From Aquimarina sp. AU474 (GTDB lineage: Bacteria; Bacteroidota; Bacteroidia; Flavobacteriales; Flavobacteriaceae), in contig NZ_OMPE01000009.1 in the NCBI RefSeq assembly GCF_900312815.1, positions 1 to 64,000 on the forward strand: DNA of 64,000 bases. Reading direction: 5' to 3'. Each line of letters opens with the position of its first letter. Position 1 is the stretch's first letter. Both the position numbers and the translations under genes were made by a program. The notes under the pieces are model-generated. The model searched no databases, had not been told where the DNA came from, and saw only the letters and a program-made list of their open reading frames with translations. Below are positions 42,553 through 52,270 of the stretch, piece by piece.

Positions 42553-43413
42553 ATGAATACATTAAAAATTGAAAATGTATCCCTTGTATACAGCAACGGG
42601 TACCAGACTCTTAGTGCCATAAATTTAGAAATCAGCAATGGAATATTTGGGTTGTTAGGCCCTAATGGATCTGGCAAATCATCACTTATGAAAACCATCG
42701 TTGGATTACAAAAACCAACAGAGGGGCATTTACATTTTAATGGATCAGATTTGGTTAAAAATCCACTTAGCATACAAAAGCACCTTGGTTTTTTACCACA
42801 ATACTTTGGCGTATATCCAAAGGTTTCTGCTTATAATTTATTGAACCATTTAGCCAAGTTAAAAGGAATACATGATAAGAAACAACGTAAAAATCAGATC
42901 ATGAATTTACTCGAGAAAGTAAATCTAACTGAATTTAAAACCAAAGAAGTACATACATTTTCTGGTGGAATGAAACAACGTTTTGGAGTAGCCCAAGCTC
43001 TACTAGGAGAGCCAAAAATTGTTATTGTCGATGAGCCGACTGCAGGGTTAGATCCAGAAGAACGCAATCGATTTAATGCTTTGTTAAGCAATATTAGTGA
43101 GGATATCATTATCATTTTGTCTACCCATTTAGTTGAAGATGTTAGAAACCTGTGTTCCCAAATGGCCATCATCAAAAAAGGAGTTATTGTCTCACAAGAC
43201 TCACCTAGTCATTTCATAAAGCAATTAAAAGGAAAATTATGGCGAAAAGCGATTGAAAAAGAAGAATTACCAAAATTAGAATCACAACACAACGTAATCA
43301 GTAAGCAATTGATAGAGAAAATCATGCAAATTACGGTGTATGCTGATAGCTGCCCTAAAGGTTTTACATCCGTAAATCCCAGCTTAGAACATGTATACTT
43401 TAAACATTTATAA
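42553..43413 (+). CDS. ABC transporter ATP-binding protein
   Basis: A 286-aa ABC ATPase with Walker A GPNGSGKS (residues 36-43), signature FSGGMKQRFG (about 137-146), Walker B IVIVDEPTAG and the switch His in STHLVED. The C-terminal 70 residues are an extra domain typical of ABC-2 exporters. Its partner is the next gene, which contains the membrane part. Substrate unknown. Confidence 0.95.
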   Translation: MNTLKIENVSLVYSNGYQTLSAINLEISNGIFGLLGPNGSGKSSLMKTIVGLQKPTEGHLHFNGSDLVKNPLSIQKHLGFLPQYFGVYPKVSAYNLLNHLAKLKGIHDKKQRKNQIMNLLEKVNLTEFKTKEVHTFSGGMKQRFGVAQALLGEPKIVIVDEPTAGLDPEERNRFNALLSNISEDIIIILSTHLVEDVRNLCSQMAIIKKGVIVSQDSPSHFIKQLKGKLWRKAIEKEELPKLESQHNVISKQLIEKIMQITVYADSCPKGFTSVNPSLEHVYFKHL

Positions 43414-43425
43414 TTCTGTCATAAA

Positions 43426-46400
43426 ATGAAAACAATAATTTTCTATGATATATCCGCCATCCTAAAACGAAAAGCTTCATTTGCTGTACTATTCATTTTT
43501 TTGGGTATTGGTTTTATAACCGGATTTAAATTTAATATTTCAGTAGGTAAAGAACTAGCAGTCAATGCACCCTATTCTGTAGGTTTTATGATTGGGCTAT
43601 TAAGTCTAATCATCATTTTAATAGCCACTGTTTTGGCTTTTTCATTGCTATTCAAAGAAGAAGATGCCAACTTTAGTTTAATTATTTTCTCCATCCCTAT
43701 AAAGAAAAAAGAATTTGGATTTGCTCGTTTTTATTCTTTTTACGGGTTCACTTTGTTTGGTTTTTTTGTCTTAGTTTTAGGGTACGTAATAGGACTTCAT
43801 TACCAGGAAAAAGCTATACTGAATTTAGGGTTTCATCTCTGGCACTTTATGTATCCTTTTTTAATTTTTGGCGTTATCAATACCCTGCTTGTGTGTAGCA
43901 TCCTTTTTTTTATTGCCCAAAAATTTAAAAATAAGCTGTTGGTTGCCATCACAGGTTTGCTACTCTATGTATTATATATGATCACTCTAATGTTTTCTAA
44001 TGCTCCATTCATGGCACAAGCATTACCACAATCTATACTTGTACAACGTGTCTCGGCGTTAGTTGATTTATTCGGGCTTTCTGGATACTTTTTTGAAGCA
44101 AAAAATCTTAACGTTCTACAAAGAAATAATGAAGTAGTACCGTTTTCGAATTTTCTGCTAATTAATAGACTCGTTGTTATTCTTTTTTCAATGGGCATGG
44201 CTTATCTCGGTATTCGTTCTTTTTCTTTCTTACCTACTTTTAAAAAAAAATCCAAAAACCAAAATACTTCTGATTTCAAAAATGAGTATAAGAATGTACC
44301 TTTTACTACCGCAACAACTTTATTTAACAACAAAATTAGATGGCGAGCACTATGCTCATTTATAAAAATTGATACTATTTATATATTTAAAAGTATTGCA
44401 TTAGTAATGGTCTCAATATTACTTGTGTTTTATATGGGTGTTGAAATGTTTGATGATATAAATAAAGGGGTACGTTTACCTCAACACTATGCAAGCTCAG
44501 GTCTTTTGGCACAAACTATAAACAGCACTTTTTATTTTATAGGCGCCTTAATAATCTTATATTTTGTAAACGATATCTTTTGGCGAAATGAGACAAGTAG
44601 ATTTTCAATTATTGAAAATACTACCTATTACGCGAGAGAAAAAGGAATGGGACATGCAGGAAGTATTACGTTGTTAATTCTTTACTTTACAAGTATATTA
44701 CTATTAGAAGCCATTATTTTCCAGTTCATTTTTAAATTTCCTTACTTTGATTGGAGAGCTTACTTTGGTGTGCTGGTCTTTAATACATTACCTCTTATAT
44801 TATTCTCACTATACTTACTTTTCATAAATAGCCTTAGTAAGAACAAAACTATGGCATTAAGTTTTTCTATTTTGTTTTTTTTAATGTTTGCTACACCAAT
44901 TGCCAGAAGTATTGTAAGCAACTCGTTATTTAGATTTTTATCGGGTTATAATGGTACTTTTAGTGACTTCTTGGGCTATGGTATTTATGTATCATCTTTT
45001 TCTTGGCGTTTAATCTTCAGCTTTTCGATCATAGGTGTACTACTATTACTATATCGTTTGATCAAATTTCGAAATAATAGAATAATCGTAGGTATTGCCA
45101 TTTCTTTATTAATCATGATTGTTACAGTAAGTAGCTTTAATTATTTAGAAAGTTACACCCCTAAAGATAAAGAGGCTCTTCTGGCAAAAAGAATACAATA
45201 CGAAAAAACCTATAGAAAGTATCAAAACATACCACAGCCGACTATAAAAGAAGTCGTCACCAAAATTGATCTATATCCTAATACACAATCCTACCGAATT
45301 CGAGGAAAATATATCATTACAAACACACACCTTCAGTCCATTGATTCAATTCTTATAAGTGTCCCCGAAGATTTCGAAATTAAATCACTTACCTATCGAT
45401 ATAAAAATGAAATCATACCAATTGATAAATCAATTACAGAGCTTCATTTAAAAAAAGCTCTGCTACCTATGGATTCTGCAACATTAGAGTTTGATATAAG
45501 CTATAAATGGTATGCTGTAAACGGCCATGATCCTTTTAATGCAATAATCAAGAATGGGTCATTTATGAGGGTTAGTAGGTATTTTCCTCAATTTGGATAT
45601 GATGAGGCAAAGGAAATTACAGATATTCATCATAGAAAAACACATGAATTAGGTAAGCCAACACGTATTAAATCACTAGATGCACCAAAAATAAAAGTAG
45701 ATGATTTTATTCATCTCGATATGCAAATTTCTACACCTATAGATCAAATAGCAGTTGGTACAGGCGAATTAAAAAAACATTGGCAAGATAATGAGCGAAA
45801 TTATTATAATTATACAGCAGAAGCTATTCCGTTTCGTTTTGCACTTTCTTCAGCAGAGTATAAAGTTAAAAATGTTAATCATAAAGGCGTTAACATAGCC
45901 GTTTTATATCACCCATTACATGAGAACAATGTTAATCACCTTATTGAAAACACTAAACTAACTTTGGATTATTGCACAAAGAATTTTGGCCCCTACCCTT
46001 TTGAATCCGTTAGTTATGCAGAAGTTTCTTCATTCACTCAAGGTTTTGCAGGAACAGCTTATCCTGGTGTTATTTTTATGACCGAAAACATGACCTTTAA
46101 TGCCAATATTGAAGAAGGAAATAACCAAGATGTAGTCAATGAGCTTGCAGGTCATGAAGTTGCCCATTTTTGGTGGGGAAACAACCAAATTGCCCCAGAC
46201 TATAGAGAAGGCTATGCGATGCTAACAGAGAGTTTAGCAATGTATACAGAAATGATGATTTACAAAAAATTATATGGTAAAGAGAAAATGATGGAACGTG
46301 TTGCTATACAGCAACAAATATATGATGCGCAAAAAGGTTTCAATGAAAAGATCCCTTTAATAAAAGCAACCAAAGAACATCCTTATTTGGCATACTCAAA

Positions 46401-46587
46401 AGGAGCCATTGTATTTGTAGAATTAAGTGAATTAATTGGGGAACAACAACTTAATTTGGCGTTAAAGAATTTTTTATTAAAACACAAATACCCAAATGCA
46501 AAACCTATAGCATCAGATTTACTTAATGAAGTATTAAAAGTAGCAGACAAAACACTTCATAAAAAAATAAAATCGTTATTTAATTAA
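43426..46587 (+). CDS. ABC-2 permease fused to an M1-family aminopeptidase
   Basis: A 1053-aa protein. Two blocks of six or so membrane helices (about residues 15-260 and 320-585) form the ABC-2-type permease region. They are followed by a periplasmic M1 metallopeptidase (about 610-1050) with zinc motif HEVAH (His910-His914) and the downstream Glu in LTESLAMYTEMM. Such fusions recur in Bacteroidota next to an ABC ATPase and suggest coupled peptide processing and transport. It lies 12 nt after the ATPase gene. No cassette site occurs in this operon. Confidence 0.93.
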   Translation: MKTIIFYDISAILKRKASFAVLFIFLGIGFITGFKFNISVGKELAVNAPYSVGFMIGLLSLIIILIATVLAFSLLFKEEDANFSLIIFSIPIKKKEFGFARFYSFYGFTLFGFFVLVLGYVIGLHYQEKAILNLGFHLWHFMYPFLIFGVINTLLVCSILFFIAQKFKNKLLVAITGLLLYVLYMITLMFSNAPFMAQALPQSILVQRVSALVDLFGLSGYFFEAKNLNVLQRNNEVVPFSNFLLINRLVVILFSMGMAYLGIRSFSFLPTFKKKSKNQNTSDFKNEYKNVPFTTATTLFNNKIRWRALCSFIKIDTIYIFKSIALVMVSILLVFYMGVEMFDDINKGVRLPQHYASSGLLAQTINSTFYFIGALIILYFVNDIFWRNETSRFSIIENTTYYAREKGMGHAGSITLLILYFTSILLLEAIIFQFIFKFPYFDWRAYFGVLVFNTLPLILFSLYLLFINSLSKNKTMALSFSILFFLMFATPIARSIVSNSLFRFLSGYNGTFSDFLGYGIYVSSFSWRLIFSFSIIGVLLLLYRLIKFRNNRIIVGIAISLLIMIVTVSSFNYLESYTPKDKEALLAKRIQYEKTYRKYQNIPQPTIKEVVTKIDLYPNTQSYRIRGKYIITNTHLQSIDSILISVPEDFEIKSLTYRYKNEIIPIDKSITELHLKKALLPMDSATLEFDISYKWYAVNGHDPFNAIIKNGSFMRVSRYFPQFGYDEAKEITDIHHRKTHELGKPTRIKSLDAPKIKVDDFIHLDMQISTPIDQIAVGTGELKKHWQDNERNYYNYTAEAIPFRFALSSAEYKVKNVNHKGVNIAVLYHPLHENNVNHLIENTKLTLDYCTKNFGPYPFESVSYAEVSSFTQGFAGTAYPGVIFMTENMTFNANIEEGNNQDVVNELAGHEVAHFWWGNNQIAPDYREGYAMLTESLAMYTEMMIYKKLYGKEKMMERVAIQQQIYDAQKGFNEKIPLIKATKEHPYLAYSKGAIVFVELSELIGEQQLNLALKNFLLKHKYPNAKPIASDLLNEVLKVADKTLHKKIKSLFN

Positions 46588-46856
46588 AATCGTTGCCCAA
46601 ACGAGCTATCAATCAACCACTCTTAAACAATATTTCATAAATTAAATTACAATTGGTTATGATAGAAATGAATCTAATTTAGCTACATAAAGACATAACA
46701 ATGTGCAATCGATATAAAACTACAGCCACATGGATCACAATAAGTGATTTATCGTAACAAAATTTCGTAATACTCGTCTACATAAAACAACATCATTTAG
46801 TTTTTAAAACCTGTATTTAAATCTAATTGTTTGTAAGACTAAATCAAGTATTGATT
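46588..46856. other. Gene-free stretch after the M1 operon
   Basis: About 270 bp without a credible gene or clear hairpin. ATAACAATGTGCAATCG near 46696 is faintly like a site left arm, but no right arm pairs with it. An early in-frame start of the next gene (46827) falls here and is not supported. Confidence 0.4.
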
Positions 46857-47510
46857 ATGGATAAAATTAAAAGAAAGATCTTACCTCAAATTTTCATTAT
46901 TTACACTAGATATTTAATTGGTGGAGCATTCGTTTTTGCGAGTTTAATAAAAATCAAAGGAAATCGTTTTACATCTGAAAGTGGAGAATTGAATCCCATA
47001 AATAGTGCTTGGCATTTTTTTGAGACCATGTATCAATCAGGGTTATATTGGCAATTTATTGGAGTAAGCCAACTCATAGCTGGGTTATTATTAATGACTC
47101 AAAAGTTTTCTAAACTTGGAGCATTAATTAATTTTCCAATTATTTTGAACATCTTTATAATAACCTTGTCGTATTATTTTGCCTATACGCCAGTAGTTAC
47201 TGGATTAATGCTGCTGGCAAATCTATTGCTTATCGTTTGGGAATGGAATGAAATCAAAATCATATTCAATTTAACGCCATACATTGATAATGATGTTAGA
47301 TTAGAGAAAGATTATTTTTGGCAAATCATTGGGTTGATTTTATTCATTTTCACCTTTACCTACAGATTACTAGCCGATAAATACAATCTAGGATTCTGGT
47401 TTGTATCGTGTTTATTTATTGGGCTTTCGGGATTAATAATTGGGCTTTACAGAGATAGAAAAAGAAAAAACAATCTACAACACCAAGTACGTGGTCATGG
47501 TAGTCGCTAA
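46857..47510 (+). CDS. DoxX-like membrane protein ending in site sequence
   Basis: A 217-aa membrane protein with a DoxX-like arrangement of helices: IFIIYTRYLIGGAFVFASLIKIKG at the N-terminus, then FIGVSQLIAGLLLM and further helices. About six membrane segments. ATG 46857 (MDKIKRK) fits the first helix better than 46827. The final codons (NNLQHQVRGHGSR) are encoded by a site-like left arm, CTACAACACCAAGTACGTGG. Function unknown. Confidence 0.7.
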   Translation: MDKIKRKILPQIFIIYTRYLIGGAFVFASLIKIKGNRFTSESGELNPINSAWHFFETMYQSGLYWQFIGVSQLIAGLLLMTQKFSKLGALINFPIILNIFIITLSYYFAYTPVVTGLMLLANLLLIVWEWNEIKIIFNLTPYIDNDVRLEKDYFWQIIGLILFIFTFTYRLLADKYNLGFWFVSCLFIGLSGLIIGLYRDRKRKNNLQHQVRGHGSR

Positions 47511-47735
47511 TTGATAATCCAAGAGTTATTGTCCCTTTGAGTTTATTATTTCTTTTGAAAAAACATATAATTAGTACTAAAAACTACTACAACAGGCAGT
47601 TTATAATGTGATCTATAAAAAATAGTAGTTTAATGGTTAGAACAAAGTAAATTTTATAAATTTAAAGTCAAGTTCTATCCTGAAAAATTTAGTGTTTTTA
47701 TATCTGCTACTTTTCATTTACGGAACACATATTTT
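47470..47735 (+). repeat. Composite attC-like region (site 32)
   Basis: CTACAAC at 47475 starts one left arm. CTATAAAAAATAGTAG (47612-47627) pairs imperfectly with CTGCTACTTTTCATTTACG (47703-47722), the same type as site 18, with shared loop TATAAATTTAAAGTCAA. The GTT core is lost (GGAACACA). Two overlapping or fused sites are likely. Confidence 0.65.
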
Positions 47736-47752
47736 TGAAAAATTGAAATTGA

Positions 47753-48466
47753 ATGACAGAAATTATTGACTTAAGTCAAGAAATTTATGAAGGCATGCCT
47801 GTATACAAGGACCTTCCGCAGGTTAAAATGGAAATCCATAATTCTCATGAGGAATGGGATGGAATTAAAAATCCTAAAAAAAGAACACCAGCTGTACATA
47901 AATTAGAACTTGGAGAACATACAGGAACCCATGTTGATGCTATAAATCATATGGCAAAACAATATGAGGGGCAATCAATAGATACAATGCCCCTATCTAT
48001 GTTCTATACCGAGGGGATTTGCTTAGATTTCTCACATAAAAAACTTAAAGAATTAATTGAGCCTTTTGAAATTGAAAACGCCTGTAAAACAGCAAATTTA
48101 GAGATTAAAAAAGGAGATACAGTCCTTATCTATACAGACCATTACAGAAAACATTTTAACCGAATAGATTGGGGAAATGGACCCGGAGTTTCAATAGAGA
48201 CTGCTCGTTGGTTGGGTGAAAAGAAAATCGCTGCTTTTGGAGTTGAGACAATGTCTCCAGGGGTTCCGAAAGTATCAAATAAAGAAGTACATCACATTTG
48301 CGGAGAGTTAGGTTTTACGCATTATGAAAATATGATAAACCTTCATCTTTTAATAGGAAAAGGAAGGTTTCGATTTATTGGACTTCCTTTAAAAATTAGA
48401 GGTGGTACAGGCTCTCCGGTTAGAGCAGTAGCAATATTTGAAAAGCCTAGTCAAAAAAATTATTAA
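47753..48466 (+). CDS. Cyclase-family metal hydrolase (kynurenine-formamidase-like)
   Basis: A 237-aa protein of the cyclase/kynurenine formamidase family. The metal-binding motif HTGTHVDAINH is at residues 56-66, and the downstream TDHYRKHFNR and GVETMSPG segments also match. It should hydrolyse an amide or lactone in the cytoplasm; isatin hydrolases and KynB belong to the same family. No tryptophan pathway genes are near. It is followed after 14 nt by the RDD gene. Confidence 0.88.
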   Translation: MTEIIDLSQEIYEGMPVYKDLPQVKMEIHNSHEEWDGIKNPKKRTPAVHKLELGEHTGTHVDAINHMAKQYEGQSIDTMPLSMFYTEGICLDFSHKKLKELIEPFEIENACKTANLEIKKGDTVLIYTDHYRKHFNRIDWGNGPGVSIETARWLGEKKIAAFGVETMSPGVPKVSNKEVHHICGELGFTHYENMINLHLLIGKGRFRFIGLPLKIRGGTGSPVRAVAIFEKPSQKNY

Positions 48467-48480
48467 AAGGAGACTTTTTT

Positions 48481-50217
48481 ATGAAAAGAGTAGTACAAAA
48501 CATAGAGAATAAGGTAAATAATAAGATCGGTTTAATTTCATTATTACTAGCATTATTAGGTTTGATCCTAGGTTTATTAATGATTTACACCGAATACTCT
48601 CAAGTAATTATTTGGCTATCCCATTTCTTTAAATATGTAGATCTAAATTTCATGAGAGTAGATATTTTCGACGTTAGAGGAGGTACATTTACTGGAGGAG
48701 ACACCTTTAGAAGTAATGGTTTACACTTAGCTTTTAATTTTGTGTTTTTGCTGGCTAGCATTGTTTATGTGTATACCAAAAAGAAAGAAAAACACTTATT
48801 ACAATTTATATATGCCGTCATTCATTTTTCTACATGGGTGTCTTTGTTAATTTTTGTTTTTAGTCAATTTTATAGGTTTACTATACTAGAACCATTGGCA
48901 ATTGTTTTTTTAATTCGAGATTTAATTTTATTGTTCTTTAGCTATATTGTTTTAAAAATTACGGATCAAAAATTAAGATTGATTGTACAAAACAATGAGT
49001 TTCCCGAAAGTGAAAAACAAGAATACGTAAAAGCTTCTAAGTATAAGCGTTTTGTACATTTAATCATTGATACTTTTCTTTATATAGGCTTGACATTTAA
49101 TGCGTTTAAAATATTACCTCGTGACTTTTTAAATAGTTTGATGGAGTTGTTCGGAGAAAGATATTCATTAACCATCTTATTTCTTTTTAGTTCGGTAATT
49201 TACTATGTGTTTTTCGAAGTATTATTTAATAGAACACCAGCTAAATTTTTAACCCAAACGTTTGTGTCGGGTACAGAAAAAATAGCGGTTAAATCTGATA
49301 CTATTTTGGCAAGATCATTCTCTAGAAAAATACCTTTCAATACATTTTCTTTTTTAGGAGATACTGGTTGGCACGATTCTATTTCTAAAACAAGAGTATT
49401 ATCATTAAATGGAAACAAACGCAATTATAGATATTTGTTAGTACTACCTGCGATAGCTCTTTTCTTCATTTTAAATTATCTATTTAATGAGTTTAGAGAA
49501 GATTATGTTACCTATAAGAAACAAAATGGAATTCTTGAAAGTGAAGTTAAAGCTGTAAAATATGGTCTCGAAAACTTAAAAGCAAATGATATTATTAGTT
49601 TAAAACGTACAGGAGGCCATTATTATGATGCCTCTCATTATCTCAAAGTTTTAAAAATTGATGGAGAATCTCTTACTCTAGCAAAGATTGAAAAAACATA
49701 CAAGCAAAAAACATTAGAGGACATTGATTTTTTATATGAATTAAACTCAGATGATTTTGAAACAGTACAGGTTAATAAAGATTATATAAGAAAAGGCATA
49801 TGTAATGAGTATACTTTCTTTAATGGTTATAAAGATTGCGGTTTTAAATATTTTGAAAACGAAGAAAACATGCGTATTCATTCTATAGATAATTCTTTTG
49901 AACCTGTGATTCATTTTGATTATATGTACCGCAATAGTAAAGATCGTATTACAGTAGAGTTTGAAAGTCATGGTGTAGCTTGTGCATTAACAAAGGTAGA
50001 GATACTAGAAGGCGATATAGATGTAGATGCGAGGTTACCACAAAAGATAACTACTTTTAATACAGATTTTGAGCTATCGGTTACGTTCAAAGAAAAAGTT
50101 AGTGATTTTAAACTGCTATTGGTATTTAATAATGAAATGGATCAAAGTATCGACTATAAATATACTTTTGAATCAGATGGTGAATTTAAACTTGATTTAA
50201 CCAAAGTACACGAATAA
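48481..50217 (+). CDS. RDD-family membrane protein with long C-terminal domain
   Basis: A 578-aa protein. Several membrane helices lie in residues 15-165, then an RDD-like region (about 185-265: KYKRFVHLIIDTFLYIGL and YYVFFEVLFNRTPAKFLTQT), another helix near 320, and a soluble C-terminal domain of 240 residues without a motif I recognise. RDD proteins are small membrane proteins of unclear function, sometimes ion antiporters. The size and the C-terminal part are unusual. Confidence 0.75.
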   Translation: MKRVVQNIENKVNNKIGLISLLLALLGLILGLLMIYTEYSQVIIWLSHFFKYVDLNFMRVDIFDVRGGTFTGGDTFRSNGLHLAFNFVFLLASIVYVYTKKKEKHLLQFIYAVIHFSTWVSLLIFVFSQFYRFTILEPLAIVFLIRDLILLFFSYIVLKITDQKLRLIVQNNEFPESEKQEYVKASKYKRFVHLIIDTFLYIGLTFNAFKILPRDFLNSLMELFGERYSLTILFLFSSVIYYVFFEVLFNRTPAKFLTQTFVSGTEKIAVKSDTILARSFSRKIPFNTFSFLGDTGWHDSISKTRVLSLNGNKRNYRYLLVLPAIALFFILNYLFNEFREDYVTYKKQNGILESEVKAVKYGLENLKANDIISLKRTGGHYYDASHYLKVLKIDGESLTLAKIEKTYKQKTLEDIDFLYELNSDDFETVQVNKDYIRKGICNEYTFFNGYKDCGFKYFENEENMRIHSIDNSFEPVIHFDYMYRNSKDRITVEFESHGVACALTKVEILEGDIDVDARLPQKITTFNTDFELSVTFKEKVSDFKLLLVFNNEMDQSIDYKYTFESDGEFKLDLTKVHE

Positions 50218-50303
50218 TTATCAACTCAAGTAGCTCTATCCGTTATAGATAATACCAATGCCAAATAGGTATAATAGCTAAAAAAACTACTAAAAATAGA
50301 ATT

Positions 50304-50936
50304 ATGATACCAATTAATGATTTACTATTGTTTGGGTTAGCAGCATTGATAATGGTCATTTCTCCTGGACCGAATATGATTTATCTAATTTCAAGATCAC
50401 TGTCACAAGGAAAAAATGCCGGGTTATTATCTCTTTTTGGAGTAATGTGTGGTTTCATATTTCATATATTGATGGTTTCTTTTGGACTTACGGCAATATT
50501 TTTTGCCATTCCTTACGCTTTCTTAGTGGTCAAATTTATTGGTATTGGTTACTTATTATATTTGGCATACAACACTGTTACATCTAAAAATAAGATTTTT
50601 GATGCCGATCAAAACTTAAAATCCGACAAACCTCTTAAACTGTTTAACATTGGATTAATGACAAATGTGTTGAATCCAAAAATGGCTATATTTTATCTTT
50701 CTTTTTTTCCTCAGTTTATAAAACCCGAGTATGGTTCTATTTTAAGTCAAAGTTTTCAACTTGGGATTATACAGGTTATAATCAGTTTTACAATCAATTT
50801 TTTGATTGTTATATCCGCAGCAAAAATGGCAAGCTGGTTCTCAAAAAAACCAATTTGGTTAAGAATACAAAAATGGTTTATGGCTTCAGTGTTGACCGGA
50901 CTTGCTGTAAAAATGGCATTGACAAAAGCAAAATAA
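50304..50936 (+). CDS. LysE/RhtB-family exporter
   Basis: A 210-aa membrane protein of the LysE family: ALIMVISPGPNMIYLISRSLSQGKNAGLLSLFGVMCGFI near the N-terminus, then NVLNPKMAIFYLSFFPQF. Six hydrophobic segments. Such proteins export amino acids or homoserine lactones; the substrate cannot be told. It is followed after 19 nt by a GH18-like gene. Confidence 0.92.
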   Translation: MIPINDLLLFGLAALIMVISPGPNMIYLISRSLSQGKNAGLLSLFGVMCGFIFHILMVSFGLTAIFFAIPYAFLVVKFIGIGYLLYLAYNTVTSKNKIFDADQNLKSDKPLKLFNIGLMTNVLNPKMAIFYLSFFPQFIKPEYGSILSQSFQLGIIQVIISFTINFLIVISAAKMASWFSKKPIWLRIQKWFMASVLTGLAVKMALTKAK

Positions 50937-50955
50937 GATCTTTACGTAAAATTAA

Positions 50956-52203
50956 ATGAAGATATTAATCAACATACTTGTCTTATATATCGTATGTATA
51001 GGATGTCGCAGTGACATTAAGGATAAAAATTCGACTATCATTTCGGGCAAAATTAAATCCATTAGCAAACGCCATTTAGATGATAAGACACTAAAAGATG
51101 CTAATTACACAACCGAGGAACACTGGGATAGTGTAAGTAGTATTTCTAACAAAAAAGTAATGTATAAAGAAGGAAAACTTGATAGTCGTTATAAAACATT
51201 TGGGTGGCACCCGTATTATAATGGATCTTCTTATAAAACGTATAATTTCTCCATGTTATGGGGAGTTTCTTATCACTCGTATAGTATACAGCCCAAAACA
51301 GGTAGTTACAAAAATATTCATCAATGGAAAACCACTGCTCTGGTGGATAGTGCCAAAGTGCACAACTGTAAAGTCTTTCTTTCTATTACTAATTTTGGCA
51401 AAGCAAATAATACTGTTTTCCTAAAAAATATAGAAGCACAAAACACATTAATAGATAGCGTATCAAATTTATTAGCTTATAGGGGAGCAAATGGTATTAA
51501 TATTGATTTTGAAGGAGTTCCCGAAAAGTCGAAAATAGAGTTTTCAAAGTTTATCATACGTACTTCAGAAAGATTAAAAAAAATCGATCCATCTTATATG
51601 GTTTCATTATCGCTATATGCTATTGATTGGAATAATATATTCGACATTAACGCTATAGATTCACATATAGATTTCTATACTCTAATGGGTTATGATTACT
51701 ATGGCGGTTTTAGTAAAATCGCTGGACCTGTAACGCCTTTTACAAATAGTAAAAAATTTGGAAATGGGCTCGTTACCTCAATTACTCATTACAAAAACAA
51801 AGGAGTCGTTCCTAAAAAACTAATTGTCGGCCTTCCTTACTATGGGGCAGAATGGTATACAAGTAGTGACAAAATAGGTGCCAATGTCGTTAAATTTAAA
51901 TCTCATCCGCCATACAAATCAATAAGAAAAATTGATATTGATTCTTTAGGTATTCCCTTACAATTCGACACCAATAGTTCTTCCAGCTATATGACCATAA
52001 AAGATAGCAGCAATATCTTTAGACAACTCTATTTTGAAGATGTAAAATCGCTATCAATCAAATATGATTGGATAAAAAACAATAATATTGGCGGTGTTGG
52101 GGTTTGGTGCCTGGGATATGATAATGGGTATGCCGAACTCTGGGATTTATTAACCGAAAAATTTTCGGAAAAACAAAATACAACTCTGTATAATAATAAA
52201 TAA
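50956..52203 (+). CDS. Glycoside hydrolase family 18-like lipoprotein
   Basis: A 415-aa lipoprotein (lipobox CIGC, Cys17). Residues 75-400 form a GH18-type TIM barrel: the catalytic strand reads GANGINIDFEGV (177-188) with Asp184 and Glu186 at the DxE positions, then MGYDYYGG and VGLPYYGAEWY. The first Asp of the DxxDxDxE motif is replaced, as in several cortex-lytic/spore-type members, but the general acid Glu is kept. It likely acts on peptidoglycan or a related polymer in the envelope. Confidence 0.83.
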   Translation: MKILINILVLYIVCIGCRSDIKDKNSTIISGKIKSISKRHLDDKTLKDANYTTEEHWDSVSSISNKKVMYKEGKLDSRYKTFGWHPYYNGSSYKTYNFSMLWGVSYHSYSIQPKTGSYKNIHQWKTTALVDSAKVHNCKVFLSITNFGKANNTVFLKNIEAQNTLIDSVSNLLAYRGANGINIDFEGVPEKSKIEFSKFIIRTSERLKKIDPSYMVSLSLYAIDWNNIFDINAIDSHIDFYTLMGYDYYGGFSKIAGPVTPFTNSKKFGNGLVTSITHYKNKGVVPKKLIVGLPYYGAEWYTSSDKIGANVVKFKSHPPYKSIRKIDIDSLGIPLQFDTNSSSSYMTIKDSSNIFRQLYFEDVKSLSIKYDWIKNNNIGGVGVWCLGYDNGYAELWDLLTEKFSEKQNTTLYNNK

Positions 52204-52229
52204 AACTAAAATTGTAACCATTTATCAAT

Positions 52230-52270
52230 AATCATAGTCATATGATTACCGAACAATTATAGGTAATTGT
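52230..52270 (+). promoter_or_regulatory. Two adjacent inverted repeats before the CPBP gene
   Basis: AATCATA-gtca-TATGATT (52230-52247) and ACAATTA-tagg-TAATTGT (52253-52270) stand side by side, the second ending at the ATG of the next gene. They could be a terminator for the GH18 gene, an operator, or an RNA structure hiding the start codon. Confidence 0.5.

Noticed and set aside
43965..44198. Minus-strand ORFs opposite the M1 permease and other long genes
   Set aside because: They are antisense shadows of strongly supported genes, with unnatural composition and no signals.
50218..50303. Cassette site between the RDD and LysE genes
   Set aside because: AGTAG...CTACT and ATACC...GGTAT can pair weakly, but the arrangement differs from all other sites and lacks cores.
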